From positions 101,103-165,102 of the forward strand of contig QBVC01000024.1 in NCBI GenBank assembly GCA_003058495.1: a stretch of 64,000 nt of DNA, written 5' to 3'. The notes under the pieces were generated by a model. The model worked only from the letters and a program-made list of their open reading frames with translations. It made no database searches and was not told the DNA's origin. Both the position numbers and the translations under genes were made by a program. Of this stretch, positions 27,258 to 35,686 are shown one piece after another (the stretch's first letter is position 1; each line of letters starts with the position of its first letter). This DNA is from a gamma proteobacterium symbiont of Ctena orbiculata. GTDB taxonomy: Bacteria > Pseudomonadota > Gammaproteobacteria > Chromatiales > Chromatiaceae.

Positions 27258-27779
27258 CTACCAGGGCATAAAGGAGTTCCAGAAGGTCATCGGGCGGGAG
27301 GCGTCATGGATGTTGTAGTTCATCGAATGCATATCCCGCTGGATGTTGTAGGTGGCGTGAGTCATGGTCTTGATCGACTCCTCCATGGAATCCATGCTGG
27401 TGAGCATGGGTTCCAGGGTCCTCACATCCTGCGCCATCGAATCCACGCTCACGGCCATGGTACGCACATTGGCGGAGAGTTGGCTGACGCTGTCGGTCAT
27501 GGTCATCAGATTGCTCGACATGATGTTCATGTTGGAATCCACGCTCAAGGCGAGAAAATGGATGTCCTTCGCAAGGCTGAAGATCAGATAAAAACCGTAG
27601 GCGGCGAGGAGGATGAAGGCGAAAAGCGATGGATAGACGATAAGCTCCCAGCGCCGCGCGCTGGTTTCGAACGCCATTGAGAGGCGGTCCATCGAGTCCT
27701 GACTGTTTCTGATGTCGGTCTCAGAAACACCCTCTTCTGCCCGCCCTTCGGGGGAATCCTGGTCGTTTTTCTCTACCAT
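27258..27779 (-). CDS. Membrane-anchored Met-rich coiled-coil protein (family A, copy 1)
   Basis: A 173-residue protein with a polar N-terminus (about 1-40), a WELIVYP motif just before one transmembrane helix (about 48-72), and a long Met/Ser/Val-rich coiled coil (about 75-155) with many M-x2-3-M spacings. It ends in RPMTFWNSFMPW at the very C-terminus. The gene at 43329-43895 has the same layout, including RWERMIYP, GFYLI and a terminal RPMDFMNSFTPW, so the two are paralogues. The topology suggests a periplasmic coiled coil with a short cytoplasmic tail or the reverse. I do not recognise a named family and no function is assigned. A bidirectional terminator lies about 130 bases upstream, so it has its own promoter. 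Confidence 0.75.
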   Translation of the reverse strand: MVEKNDQDSPEGRAEEGVSETDIRNSQDSMDRLSMAFETSARRWELIVYPSLFAFILLAAYGFYLIFSLAKDIHFLALSVDSNMNIMSSNLMTMTDSVSQLSANVRTMAVSVDSMAQDVRTLEPMLTSMDSMEESIKTMTHATYNIQRDMHSMNYNIHDASRPMTFWNSFMPW

Positions 27780-27907
27780 TTTGCAAGACCTAATACTAAT
27801 TCTCTAATTTCGGTCATACCAAATAGTAGCATAGCGACCATTTATCACAATCAAAGTCTATTGATATGCTGATAGAAACCCTCCCCATCAGGCCCTGTCC
27901 CAGGCCT

Positions 27908-27937
27908 AAAAAAACCGGGCAACTGCCCGGTTTTTTT
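27908..27937. terminator. Bidirectional intrinsic terminator
   Basis: Seven A, CCGGGC, AACT loop, GCCCGG, seven T. It lies 52 bases downstream of the stop codon of the DUF302-like gene (minus strand) and separates that unit from the coiled-coil gene at 27258-27779. Confidence 0.85.
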
Positions 27938-27989
27938 CAATTATTACAATTAGTTAAACAGGAATCATGGTCGCCGCCCGGGGCCATGT

Positions 27990-28562
27990 TCAGAACTCCC
28001 CGGAGGCGCCCCGATTCATGATATCCAGGATGTACTCCTTGACTTGCAGGGCCTGCTCCTTGAGTTCGGGCGGGAGCGGTTTGCCGCCATAGATCATCAT
28101 GTCCATATTCAGCGCCATCAGCCAGAGCCTGCCTTCATGATCCTCGAGCAGGGTGATCCTGCAGGGCAGATAGGCCGAATAGGCGTCGGAATAGTCGAGC
28201 ATTTTGGCTGCGATCAGGGAGTCGCAGAAGAGATAGATCTTGACAAATCGATACTCCGTGCCCAGCTTCGCCTCGATGTCCTTGTAGAGCGGAAGCTCGC
28301 CCACATTGGCCATATTGTGCTCGTTGGCGACGAATTTCATGGTCTCCTCCACATCCTCCCAGGAGAGGTCCTCCGCCACGGGTATTTTCCATACGCTCGC
28401 TTCCGCGGCATTCTTGGTCGCCGCCAGGGACTGGGCAAACTCGGTGAAGGTGCCGCCCGCACCGGGATCCCAACCTTGCAACACCTCGCCATACTTTACA
28501 TAGACAGCGACTGCAGCTATGACTACCAGCAACCCGATCAGGGCCAACAGATTTTTTATCAT
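27990..28562 (-). CDS. Membrane-anchored DUF302-like protein
   Basis: About 190 residues from ATG 28562, nine bases after GGAGAGAG; an ATG six bases further upstream is also possible. One N-terminal transmembrane helix (MIKNLLALIGLLVVIAAVAV) is followed by a soluble domain. The stretch FCDSLIAAKMLDYSDAYSAY, then LPCRITLLEDHEGRLWL and MMIYGG, resembles the DUF302 domain, which usually ends a short beta sheet with a conserved PCRI/NP segment. Function of DUF302 is unknown; related proteins are common in sulfur-oxidising bacteria as I recall. A bidirectional terminator follows the stop codon and an orphan parA precedes it. Confidence 0.7.
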   Translation of the reverse strand: MIKNLLALIGLLVVIAAVAVYVKYGEVLQGWDPGAGGTFTEFAQSLAATKNAAEASVWKIPVAEDLSWEDVEETMKFVANEHNMANVGELPLYKDIEAKLGTEYRFVKIYLFCDSLIAAKMLDYSDAYSAYLPCRITLLEDHEGRLWLMALNMDMMIYGGKPLPPELKEQALQVKEYILDIMNRGASGEF

Positions 28563-28631
28563 CCCCATCTCTCTCTCCAAGGAAAATGCTTTATTGAATA
28601 TCCCATAACAACCCAGCAGCTAACTCCCCGC

Positions 28632-29267
28632 TCAATGACTGATGTAGTTGGGATATAACGCGGCTGTCAGTGCGTAAAACTCTTTGCTGCCCTTACCTCT
28701 CGGATCCAGTTCATAGACTGCCAGACCCTCGCTGAAAGACCTGCGAAAGACCGTCCTTTGGCAGAGACGGTACTTTATAAACTCGACATCGGACAGGGAT
28801 ACCAGAGCGGCCGCGGCCTCATCGGACTCCCTGATCGCATGGTGGGTGTCCGCCCGGTTGATGAAGGTCAGCAGTTCCGGTCGCTCGCCATCCACGGCCT
28901 CATCGAGAAAGCTGATGAAACGCTGAGTCGACCAGATGTCGGCCTGAGACGGCGGCACCGGAATCACCACCCGGTCTGCCAGCGCCAATGCCAATTTCAT
29001 CGCATCGATATCGGATGTTCCGACATCGATCAACACTTCATCATAACCTCTGAGCTTCTTTCTCGACAACGCGGAGGCATCCTTGATATTCAGAAAGGGC
29101 TCATACCCCTCCTCCGCGCGTACTTCTGAAACGTCGCTCAATGTCGCTTGAGGATCGGCATCAACGACCAGTACTTCCGCCTCCGCCATCTCCAACCAGA
29201 CAGCCAGATTAAAGGTCACCGTGCTTTTTCCAGATCCTCCTTTGAGACTACCGATTACCGTGATCAT
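28632..29267 (-). CDS. Orphan ParA/Soj-type ATPase
   Basis: A 211-residue P-loop ATPase of the ParA/MinD superfamily. The deviant Walker A motif KGGSGKST lies at about residues 9-16, LVVDADPQAT (Walker A' / switch I) at about 34-43, and EVLIDVGTSD (Walker B) at about 78-87. ATG 29267 follows GGGGAG and starts MITVIGSLKGG; an upstream in-frame start (29312) adds a poor extension. No parB-like gene or parS-like site is visible beside it, so it is not a standard partition pair. ParA-like proteins of this size often position chemoreceptors, polar machines or organelles on a surface. Neighbours are a DUF302-like membrane protein and, upstream, exported repeat proteins. Confidence 0.85.
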   Translation of the reverse strand: MITVIGSLKGGSGKSTVTFNLAVWLEMAEAEVLVVDADPQATLSDVSEVRAEEGYEPFLNIKDASALSRKKLRGYDEVLIDVGTSDIDAMKLALALADRVVIPVPPSQADIWSTQRFISFLDEAVDGERPELLTFINRADTHHAIRESDEAAAALVSLSDVEFIKYRLCQRTVFRRSFSEGLAVYELDPRGKGSKEFYALTAALYPNYISH

Positions 29268-29362
29268 ACACTCCCCTTTATTATCTTTTTGGTGAAGCCT
29301 GCGCTCTTTCATCCGGGATTATGCGAGCGCTTATAGTATCTATCGTCAGTTTCTCTTCGGCC

Positions 29363-30430
29363 TCACTCCGCGGGTGCATAGTGCGAGACTCTGGGCCACT
29401 CCCGTTCTCCCGCCAGCTGATACCACGCCCCTTCGCCATCTGCCTCTCCATCATACCAGTTGGTTCCGAATCGGTTGGGTGCCGCAGGCCGCTGCATCGC
29501 CTGGCGCATTCCCGGATAGGGGTATCCCGCGGAAGGCATCCAGTGTCGGTTGCCGGCATAGGCTTGAGCGGGCGGCAGCTGCGGATGGAGCGGCCGAAAG
29601 ACATAGGGATTGGCGGCATACCGCGGAGCCTGCGGGCCCTGGTAACGGTATCTCTCTCCAACGGATCGATGCAGCGGTCGGAACCTATACCTGGTAAAGG
29701 GCGTGTTTGCCGCGTATCGAGCAGGAGGGGCAATAGAGCCCATGGGAACGGGATAGGACCCAACATCGGTGTAGTAACCAGGGTGCCCGGGGTTGGGCCC
29801 AAGCGGACGAAAATTGTCATAGCCGGTCAGATGCCGGCGGGAAGGATAGTAGGGCGTCGGCATGGCCTGCGCTGGTGGAACGAGGTTGTTGTAGCCATAG
29901 CGGTTCGGATGCGGCGCTCTGGAACCGTATCCCATCCTGTGCGCTGCTCTCGGCGTGGGCGGTTTGTGCCCGGCTGCAGGATTCGCTGCCCTGTTAACCC
30001 GGAGCGGGCGGTAGACATAGTGGTTTGGAATATCGATCTGTAATGGTCTATAGGTCCATCTCGACGGTGCAGCCCTGTTCTCTTCCCGCTGCATCGGCCG
30101 GAAGCGATAGCGCTTGTCGCCGCCATGGACCGGACTGCCGGCGACGGGTACCTGGGGCATGGGCCGCCAGGCGTGCTGTTTGGCGCTATTCAAGGCCTGC
30201 GTCTGCGCATAGCCGTAGCTGGGAGCGGCAGGCCATGGCTGATAGGCTCTCTCCGCGGCGCGCCGGTTTTGGTAGGCGGGGAAGTGAGATTTCACCGCCG
30301 AGGCTTCACGCTCCGCAAGAGGCCGCCATTGATTGTGGCCTGGCGCAATACCCTCCACCGCGGAGGTCGGCGATATCAGCAGGATATGGAAGATACCGGG
30401 GATCAATAGCGCAAACGTCTTTTTACTCAT
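29363..30430 (-). CDS. Exported aromatic-Arg-Pro repeat protein (large)
   Basis: A 355-residue protein with a signal peptide (FALLIPGIFHILLISPTSA, cleavage near residue 24) and a low-complexity mature part rich in Pro, Arg, Tyr, Ala and Asn. It has eight copies of an aromatic-Arg-Pro-(Leu/Met) motif, several as Tyr-Arg-Phe-Arg-Pro: residues 35-38 WRPL, 88-91 WRPM, 108-113 YRFRPM, 127-130 YRPL, 140-143 YRPL, 207-210 FRPL, 248-253 YRFRPL, 276-281 YVFRPL. No cysteine pattern, transmembrane helix or known domain is visible. The next gene upstream encodes a smaller exported protein with the same motif. A structural or matrix role is plausible by composition only. Start ATG 30430 with a weak AGGTAAT ribosome site. 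Confidence 0.75.
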   Translation of the reverse strand: MSKKTFALLIPGIFHILLISPTSAVEGIAPGHNQWRPLAEREASAVKSHFPAYQNRRAAERAYQPWPAAPSYGYAQTQALNSAKQHAWRPMPQVPVAGSPVHGGDKRYRFRPMQREENRAAPSRWTYRPLQIDIPNHYVYRPLRVNRAANPAAGHKPPTPRAAHRMGYGSRAPHPNRYGYNNLVPPAQAMPTPYYPSRRHLTGYDNFRPLGPNPGHPGYYTDVGSYPVPMGSIAPPARYAANTPFTRYRFRPLHRSVGERYRYQGPQAPRYAANPYVFRPLHPQLPPAQAYAGNRHWMPSAGYPYPGMRQAMQRPAAPNRFGTNWYDGEADGEGAWYQLAGEREWPRVSHYAPAE

Positions 30431-30689
30431 CAGGATTACCTGTCAACTTGATCCATTCAATGTCGATGATTCATAGCTACAGCCTCGCTGCCGCAATAGA
30501 TGCAAGCTGAAGCCAATGCCCATATTTCCGAGGGATCCGAGATCGTCTGATGGCGAATCCATCGCTAAAAACCAATTTAGAACACAGTTTAGCGGTAAAC
30601 AGGTCCATGCAAAACCACCAGTGTACTGTTTTTCAGCAGAGGCGAATCGATTTTGCCATGGGTTTATGGTTGTGGCTGACTCGAATTGC

Positions 30690-31301
30690 CTATTCCGGAC
30701 GGAACATTTGCGCCGGATAGGCTTCGGTAAACGCGGGATCACCGCTGAAGGTGCCTGGATAGCCCCAGCTCCCGCCCTGCCTTTTCTCCAATCGTTTGTC
30801 TGGACGAAATTGATAGTCCTGTTGTCGATTGGCCTCGAAACCACCATAGCCCTCGGATGACAAGCGCTGTCCCGTTTCACCTCGACTCGGCTGCCATGCC
30901 TTGCTGTAGGCTTCATTGCGCCGCTTGATGCGCTGCTGCTCGCTTGGGCTTAAGGTGCGGAAGCGGAATCCATCCTTGTGGGGGGTGATGTTGTGTCTCT
31001 CTTCTACCGGTCTGTAGACGCCGCGGGGTAGGCCCGGTGGCGCCACCGCGTAGTCCATGACCCTCGGTGCGCGGTTGGACTGCCTGTTTTCGAATCCTTC
31101 AGGAACCAGATTCGCGGATGACTCCCCGCGCGGCTCCTCATCGTTCAGCGGCCGCCAACGATAGGGTTCTTCCCTGTAGACGGATCTGTTCTGGGATTGA
31201 TTGTAGGGCTGATATCCGCCATAGGGCTCCGCTGCCAGGCATTCACCCAGACCAACCAGGCAGGAGGAAAAGACCAACCATAGCACCGCATCGATACGCA
31301 A
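30690..31301 (-). CDS. Exported aromatic-Arg-Pro repeat protein (small)
   Basis: About 203 residues. The frame is open to 31325, but TTG 31301 is preferred: GGAG (31309-31312) sits seven bases upstream and a good signal peptide follows at once (AVLWLVFSSCLVGLGECLA, cleavage near AAEP). The mature protein is Arg/Glu/Tyr-rich and has the motif of its larger neighbour: YRWRPL, VYRPV, FRFRTL, YQFRPD, and MFRPE at the extreme C-terminus. It is more charged and less Pro-rich than the neighbour. It lies 259 bases upstream of the larger gene on the same strand, with no gene or terminator between, so the two may be co-transcribed. No known domain. Confidence 0.7.
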   Translation of the reverse strand: MRIDAVLWLVFSSCLVGLGECLAAEPYGGYQPYNQSQNRSVYREEPYRWRPLNDEEPRGESSANLVPEGFENRQSNRAPRVMDYAVAPPGLPRGVYRPVEERHNITPHKDGFRFRTLSPSEQQRIKRRNEAYSKAWQPSRGETGQRLSSEGYGGFEANRQQDYQFRPDKRLEKRQGGSWGYPGTFSGDPAFTEAYPAQMFRPE

Positions 31302-31406
31302 ACTACCACTCCAGATTACCAACACGAGTATAGACCATTGGGGTTTAGGCCAGGCCTTACTCTATAGTATTCGACAGCCAAACGCCGGGATTTAGCCAAT
31401 CCAATA

Positions 31407-34400
31407 CTATTTGAGTCTGATTCCTCTTCTCGCAACCTTTCTGCGTATCGGAAAAGCGGTCACGTTGGATGCCTGCTTGGCAGCCGGTTCGGTTTTCGCT
31501 GTCGTGGATTCGGGTGAACCGTTGCCCTTGCGCTTCGCGGATGCGGCCTTCTTTTTCACCACCTTCTTCTTCAGCGTCGAGGGACGCCTTTTCTGTTTTG
31601 CACCCGCGGTGGCCGACTTCTTGGGAACGGTTGCCGTCTCGCGCTTGGTTTTCACTGCTGATGACTTGGGCTGCTTCGTCTCAGCCGCTGCCAGCAGATG
31701 CGGCGATGCCCCTGCGGCCTGTTTTCTGGTCGCCTCTTGGTTGCCCGCTTGCTCCGCCGGGTGATCCTCCGCCGCCGTTGAGGGGGGAGCCGCGCGTTTC
31801 CGGGGCGCAGACTGGGGTGGCGTTTTCACCCTCGCAGCGGTGGCGCTCTTGCGCGTATCCGGTGCCGCGGCGATCGATACATCTTCACCGCCTGCAGACG
31901 GAGATCCTGTCTGCGGCGTCGCCATACCGCCGCCGCTGCCCGAGCCACCGCTGGAACCGCCTTCCGCCTTTTCAGCCTTTGCATCGCCGGACCGCCGGGG
32001 CTTGGCGCTTCGAAACAGCCCCTTGAGCATCTGCCATAAGAGCAGGAAAACCCCTCTGATCAAGTAGAAGAGCGTGGTGATCACGGCAAGGACTCTACCC
32101 CAGATCACCATCGGCAGGGAGGAGCGCCTTGCAACAGCTCCGGGCTCTCTCCCGGCATCGGCCTGGGCGCTGGATGCGGCGGCCATGACCCCCGCCTCCG
32201 CGGAGACCTCCCCATCCGTTTCCAGCAGGCTGCTGCCGGCCGGAGCGGTGGTTTCGGCCACCTCGATGATATCCTTGCTGGCGGCGATACAGCCAAGGGG
32301 TATCACGATCAGGGTGAGCACCGTGGATACCAGTACCCCGGATGCCAGGGATATGGCCATACCCTGGAAAATCGGATCGAAAAAGATCACCGAGGATCCA
32401 CACACAAGGGCAAAGGCGGTAATCATGATGGGACGGGTTCGGGTCTTACAGGCCATGATGACGGAGTCGACCACGGAGGTGCCCTGCTGTACCTGATGGA
32501 TGGAGAAGTCGACCAGCAGGATCGAGTTGCGGACGATGATACCCGCCAGGGCGATCCAGCCGATCATCGATGTGGCGGTGAATTCACCGCCCCAGCCGGC
32601 CTGGAAAAAGAGGAAATGGGCCGGGATGATACCCAGCAGGGTCAGTGGAATGGGCGCCATGATCAGCGCCGGTATGCGGAAGTTGCCGAACTCCCACACC
32701 ACCAGGATATAGATCAACACCAGGGCCACCGCAAATGCCGCGCCCATGTCGCGGAAGGTCTCGAAGGTCACCGTCCACTCGCCGGCCCATTCGATGCCGC
32801 TCTGGGAGTCGTTGTCGGGCGGACCCAGCCAATCCGGCGAGATGGCGACCCCATCCGGTGCCTTGTATTCACTCTCGGCCAGGATATCCTGCACCTGAAG
32901 CATGCCGTAGACCGGGGCCGCCAGCTTGCCGCCCACCTCTGCAACCACATACTCCACATCCCGCAGGTCCTTGTGATAGATGATCGGATCCTCGAACACC
33001 TGCTCGAAGCGGCCTAGCTCGCGCAGGGGAACGGTGATGCCGCTGCTCGACTGGATGGGCAGATCGCCGAGACGGGTGATCTCCGAGCGCTCGGCCAGGG
33101 GTACCTGCATCATGATATGGATCGGTTCGTGGCCGGCACGCTGTTTGACGTCGCCCAGGGGTGAACCACCCAGGGCCATGCCGAGATTGCGGTTGATGGT
33201 ATCGACGGAGATACCCCGCCGTACCGACTTTTCCGTGTCCACGGTAAAGCGCCAATATTGATAGGGATCGCGCATGTAGTTGTCGACATCGCGCAGGCTC
33301 TCGGTCTGCTCGAAGATGTCGGTCAGGTCCTGGGTCAAGCGGCGCCTGACCTCCGGGCTCGGTCCATGCACCTCGGCGACCACCGACTGCAGTACCGGCG
33401 GACCGGGGGGCATCTCCACCACCGAAATCTTGGCGCCGCTGCCCTTGATCAGCTTGCCCAGCATTTCCCGGGTGTCGACCGCGATTTCGTGACTGGTACG
33501 GTCGCGATCGGTCTTGTCCAGCAACTGCACCTGTACCTCGGCCTGCCAGGGCTCGGAACGGAGATAGTAGTGGCGGACCATGCCGTTGAAATCGAACGGG
33601 CGGGCCGTACCGGCATAGACTTGGACCGCCGTGACCTCCGGCATGACACGGATCTTCTGTGCCATGCGATGGGCCAGGTTGGCGGTCACCGGCAGGGCTG
33701 TCCCCTCCGGCATATCCACCACCACGGAAAACTCGGGCTTGTTGTCCAGGGGCAGCATCTTCACCGCCACCCATTTGAAATAGAAGAAGGAGCAGGTGAC
33801 GAGAAAGGTGCCCCACATGACCATTTTGAAGAGTCTTGCCTTGCGGGGCGACTCGATCATCGGCATCAGGATGCGCTTGAACAGGCGTTCCAGCCACTCA
33901 GACTCCTTGTGTTCCCGCTCCCCGGCCACCTCCAGGTAGCGCATGCTGGGCCGCAGCCAGTGGGACACGGTGAGGTAGGGGGTGAAGACGAATGCGGCGA
34001 ACAGGGAGATCAGCATCGCCACCGAACCCAATGCGGGGATCGGTTCCATGTAGGGACCCATCATGCCGCTGACGAATCCCATGGGCAGCAATGCCGCGAT
34101 GACGGTGAAGGTGGCCAGGATGGTGGGGTTGCCCACCTCTCTCACCGCGTCCACCGCGGTGACCACATCGGTGGAGCGCTCTTCCAGCCAGCGGCGATAG
34201 ATATTCTCCACCACCACGATGGCATCATCCACCAGAATGCCGATGGAGAAGATCAATGCGAAGAGGCTGACCCGGTCGATGGTGTAGCCCATGACCCAGG
34301 CGCTGAAGATGGTCATCAGCAGTACCACCGGGATTACCAGCACCACCACGATCGCCGGTCTGAAGGCGCGGAATGCCGCCAGCACCAGCAGGAACACGAA

Positions 34401-35558
34401 GCCGGTGGCGACGAACAGCTTGAAGATAAGTTCGCTGACCTTGTCGTCCGCGGTCTTGCCGTAGTTGCGGGTGATGCTGACCTCCACGTTGTCGGGGATC
34501 AGCGACCCCTTGATATGCTCGACCCGGTCCTTGATGGCGTTGGCCACGGTCACCCCGTTGGAACCCTCCTTCTTGGCGATCGCCAGGGTGATCGCGGGCA
34601 CGCCGTCCGCCTTGATCTCGAGCTCACTGGCGGCGCCCGTATAGTAGCCCACCAGCTGTTTTGCATCCTCCGGCCCCTGCTTCACCCGGGCTATGTCGTG
34701 CACATAGACAGGCACGTCATTATGGGTGCCGACCACCAGCCGGTTGATGTCTTCGACATTCTTCAGGAATGAACCGGTGACCACGTTGAAATGAGTACTG
34801 CCGCTCTCGACCCCGCCGGCCTGCTGTTCCGCATTCGCGGTTTGTATGGTGTTCGCCACCTGATCGAGGCTGATGCCGTAACCCGCCAAACGCTCCGGAA
34901 AGACCTCGATGGTGACCTGCTCCCGCCGCCCGCCGACGACGAATCCGTTACCGGTGTCGGGCAGCTCCTTCAGGGCCTGCAGCACGTCGTGGCCCAGCAT
35001 CCGCAGCTGGCCGTCGTCCACATCGGGTGCCCCGTCCCGGTCCAGGTCCTTCGACCAGAGGGTCAGGGTCACCACCGGCACGTCGTCTATGCCCTTGGCC
35101 TTCACCAGCGGCGGCATCACCCCGGGGGGGATCAGATCCATGTTGGAATCGATCTTGTCGTTGACCTTGACCAGGGAGGGCCCCATCTCCTCCCCCACCT
35201 CGAATTCGATGGTCACAACCCCACCCCCCCGTTGCGCGGCGGAGTAGACGTGCTTCACATCGGGAATCTCCGACATGATGCGTTCCAGGGGCTCGATCGC
35301 CAATGCGGCCACCTGGTCAGCGGCGGCGCCCGGATACTGAACGAAAATATCGACCATCGGCACCGAGATCTGGGGATCCTCCTGACGCGGCGTGATGATC
35401 AGGCCCAACAACCCCATCAACATCATGGCCAGGAAAAAGAGCGGCGAGAGCGGTGACTGGATAAAGAATCGCGCGGTTCTCCCCGCGATACCCAGATGCG
35501 CCTCGTAATTGGGATCGGTGGAGTGGAGCTGATCGAGTTTCTCGTCGTTCTGGCTCAT
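31407..35558 (-). CDS. RND-family efflux pump permease with long basic C-terminal tail
   Basis: A 1383-residue inner-membrane RND transporter, about 300 residues longer than the family norm. The RND core (about 20-1090) has 12 membrane helices in two halves and typical loops, with MGFVSGMMGP and DDAIVVVENIYRRWLEERS. In the second half, GWIALAGIIVRNSILLVDF is typical. It clusters with the membrane-fusion gene at 35687. After the core come an acidic linker and a thirteenth hydrophobic helix (about 1149-1175). The last 200 residues are rich in Lys, Ala, Ser, Thr and Pro (KKKVVKKKAASAKRKGNG), like histone H1-type tails. The tail should face the cytoplasm if the extra helix crosses the membrane once. 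Substrate is unknown. Confidence 0.88.
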   Translation of the reverse strand: MSQNDEKLDQLHSTDPNYEAHLGIAGRTARFFIQSPLSPLFFLAMMLMGLLGLIITPRQEDPQISVPMVDIFVQYPGAAADQVAALAIEPLERIMSEIPDVKHVYSAAQRGGGVVTIEFEVGEEMGPSLVKVNDKIDSNMDLIPPGVMPPLVKAKGIDDVPVVTLTLWSKDLDRDGAPDVDDGQLRMLGHDVLQALKELPDTGNGFVVGGRREQVTIEVFPERLAGYGISLDQVANTIQTANAEQQAGGVESGSTHFNVVTGSFLKNVEDINRLVVGTHNDVPVYVHDIARVKQGPEDAKQLVGYYTGAASELEIKADGVPAITLAIAKKEGSNGVTVANAIKDRVEHIKGSLIPDNVEVSITRNYGKTADDKVSELIFKLFVATGFVFLLVLAAFRAFRPAIVVVLVIPVVLLMTIFSAWVMGYTIDRVSLFALIFSIGILVDDAIVVVENIYRRWLEERSTDVVTAVDAVREVGNPTILATFTVIAALLPMGFVSGMMGPYMEPIPALGSVAMLISLFAAFVFTPYLTVSHWLRPSMRYLEVAGEREHKESEWLERLFKRILMPMIESPRKARLFKMVMWGTFLVTCSFFYFKWVAVKMLPLDNKPEFSVVVDMPEGTALPVTANLAHRMAQKIRVMPEVTAVQVYAGTARPFDFNGMVRHYYLRSEPWQAEVQVQLLDKTDRDRTSHEIAVDTREMLGKLIKGSGAKISVVEMPPGPPVLQSVVAEVHGPSPEVRRRLTQDLTDIFEQTESLRDVDNYMRDPYQYWRFTVDTEKSVRRGISVDTINRNLGMALGGSPLGDVKQRAGHEPIHIMMQVPLAERSEITRLGDLPIQSSSGITVPLRELGRFEQVFEDPIIYHKDLRDVEYVVAEVGGKLAAPVYGMLQVQDILAESEYKAPDGVAISPDWLGPPDNDSQSGIEWAGEWTVTFETFRDMGAAFAVALVLIYILVVWEFGNFRIPALIMAPIPLTLLGIIPAHFLFFQAGWGGEFTATSMIGWIALAGIIVRNSILLVDFSIHQVQQGTSVVDSVIMACKTRTRPIMITAFALVCGSSVIFFDPIFQGMAISLASGVLVSTVLTLIVIPLGCIAASKDIIEVAETTAPAGSSLLETDGEVSAEAGVMAAASSAQADAGREPGAVARRSSLPMVIWGRVLAVITTLFYLIRGVFLLLWQMLKGLFRSAKPRRSGDAKAEKAEGGSSGGSGSGGGMATPQTGSPSAGGEDVSIAAAPDTRKSATAARVKTPPQSAPRKRAAPPSTAAEDHPAEQAGNQEATRKQAAGASPHLLAAAETKQPKSSAVKTKRETATVPKKSATAGAKQKRRPSTLKKKVVKKKAASAKRKGNGSPESTTAKTEPAAKQASNVTAFPIRRKVARRGIRLK

Positions 35559-35686
35559 AGTTGATCTCGATGCATTGCTATCGGGCAGATCCTGTCACAG
35601 GTCCTGACCCGCTTATTACTTGATTGTAGAGATTGCTTTTTCGTCCGTGAAAAATCTTGGGGTTCCCTGTTAACAGACCTCCGCAA

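Noticed and set aside
28632..29267. ParAB plasmid or chromosome partition system, or replication origin
   Set aside because: No parB-like gene, parS-like repeats, dnaA, gidA or rnpA nearby.
30443..30916. 157-codon minus-strand frame between the two repeat-protein genes
   Set aside because: It overlaps the smaller repeat protein in another frame and lacks a signal peptide or ribosome site.
33258..34772. 504-codon open frame antisense to the RND pump
   Set aside because: Composition (His, Gln, Asp-rich) is that of an antisense shadow; the RND frame is well supported.
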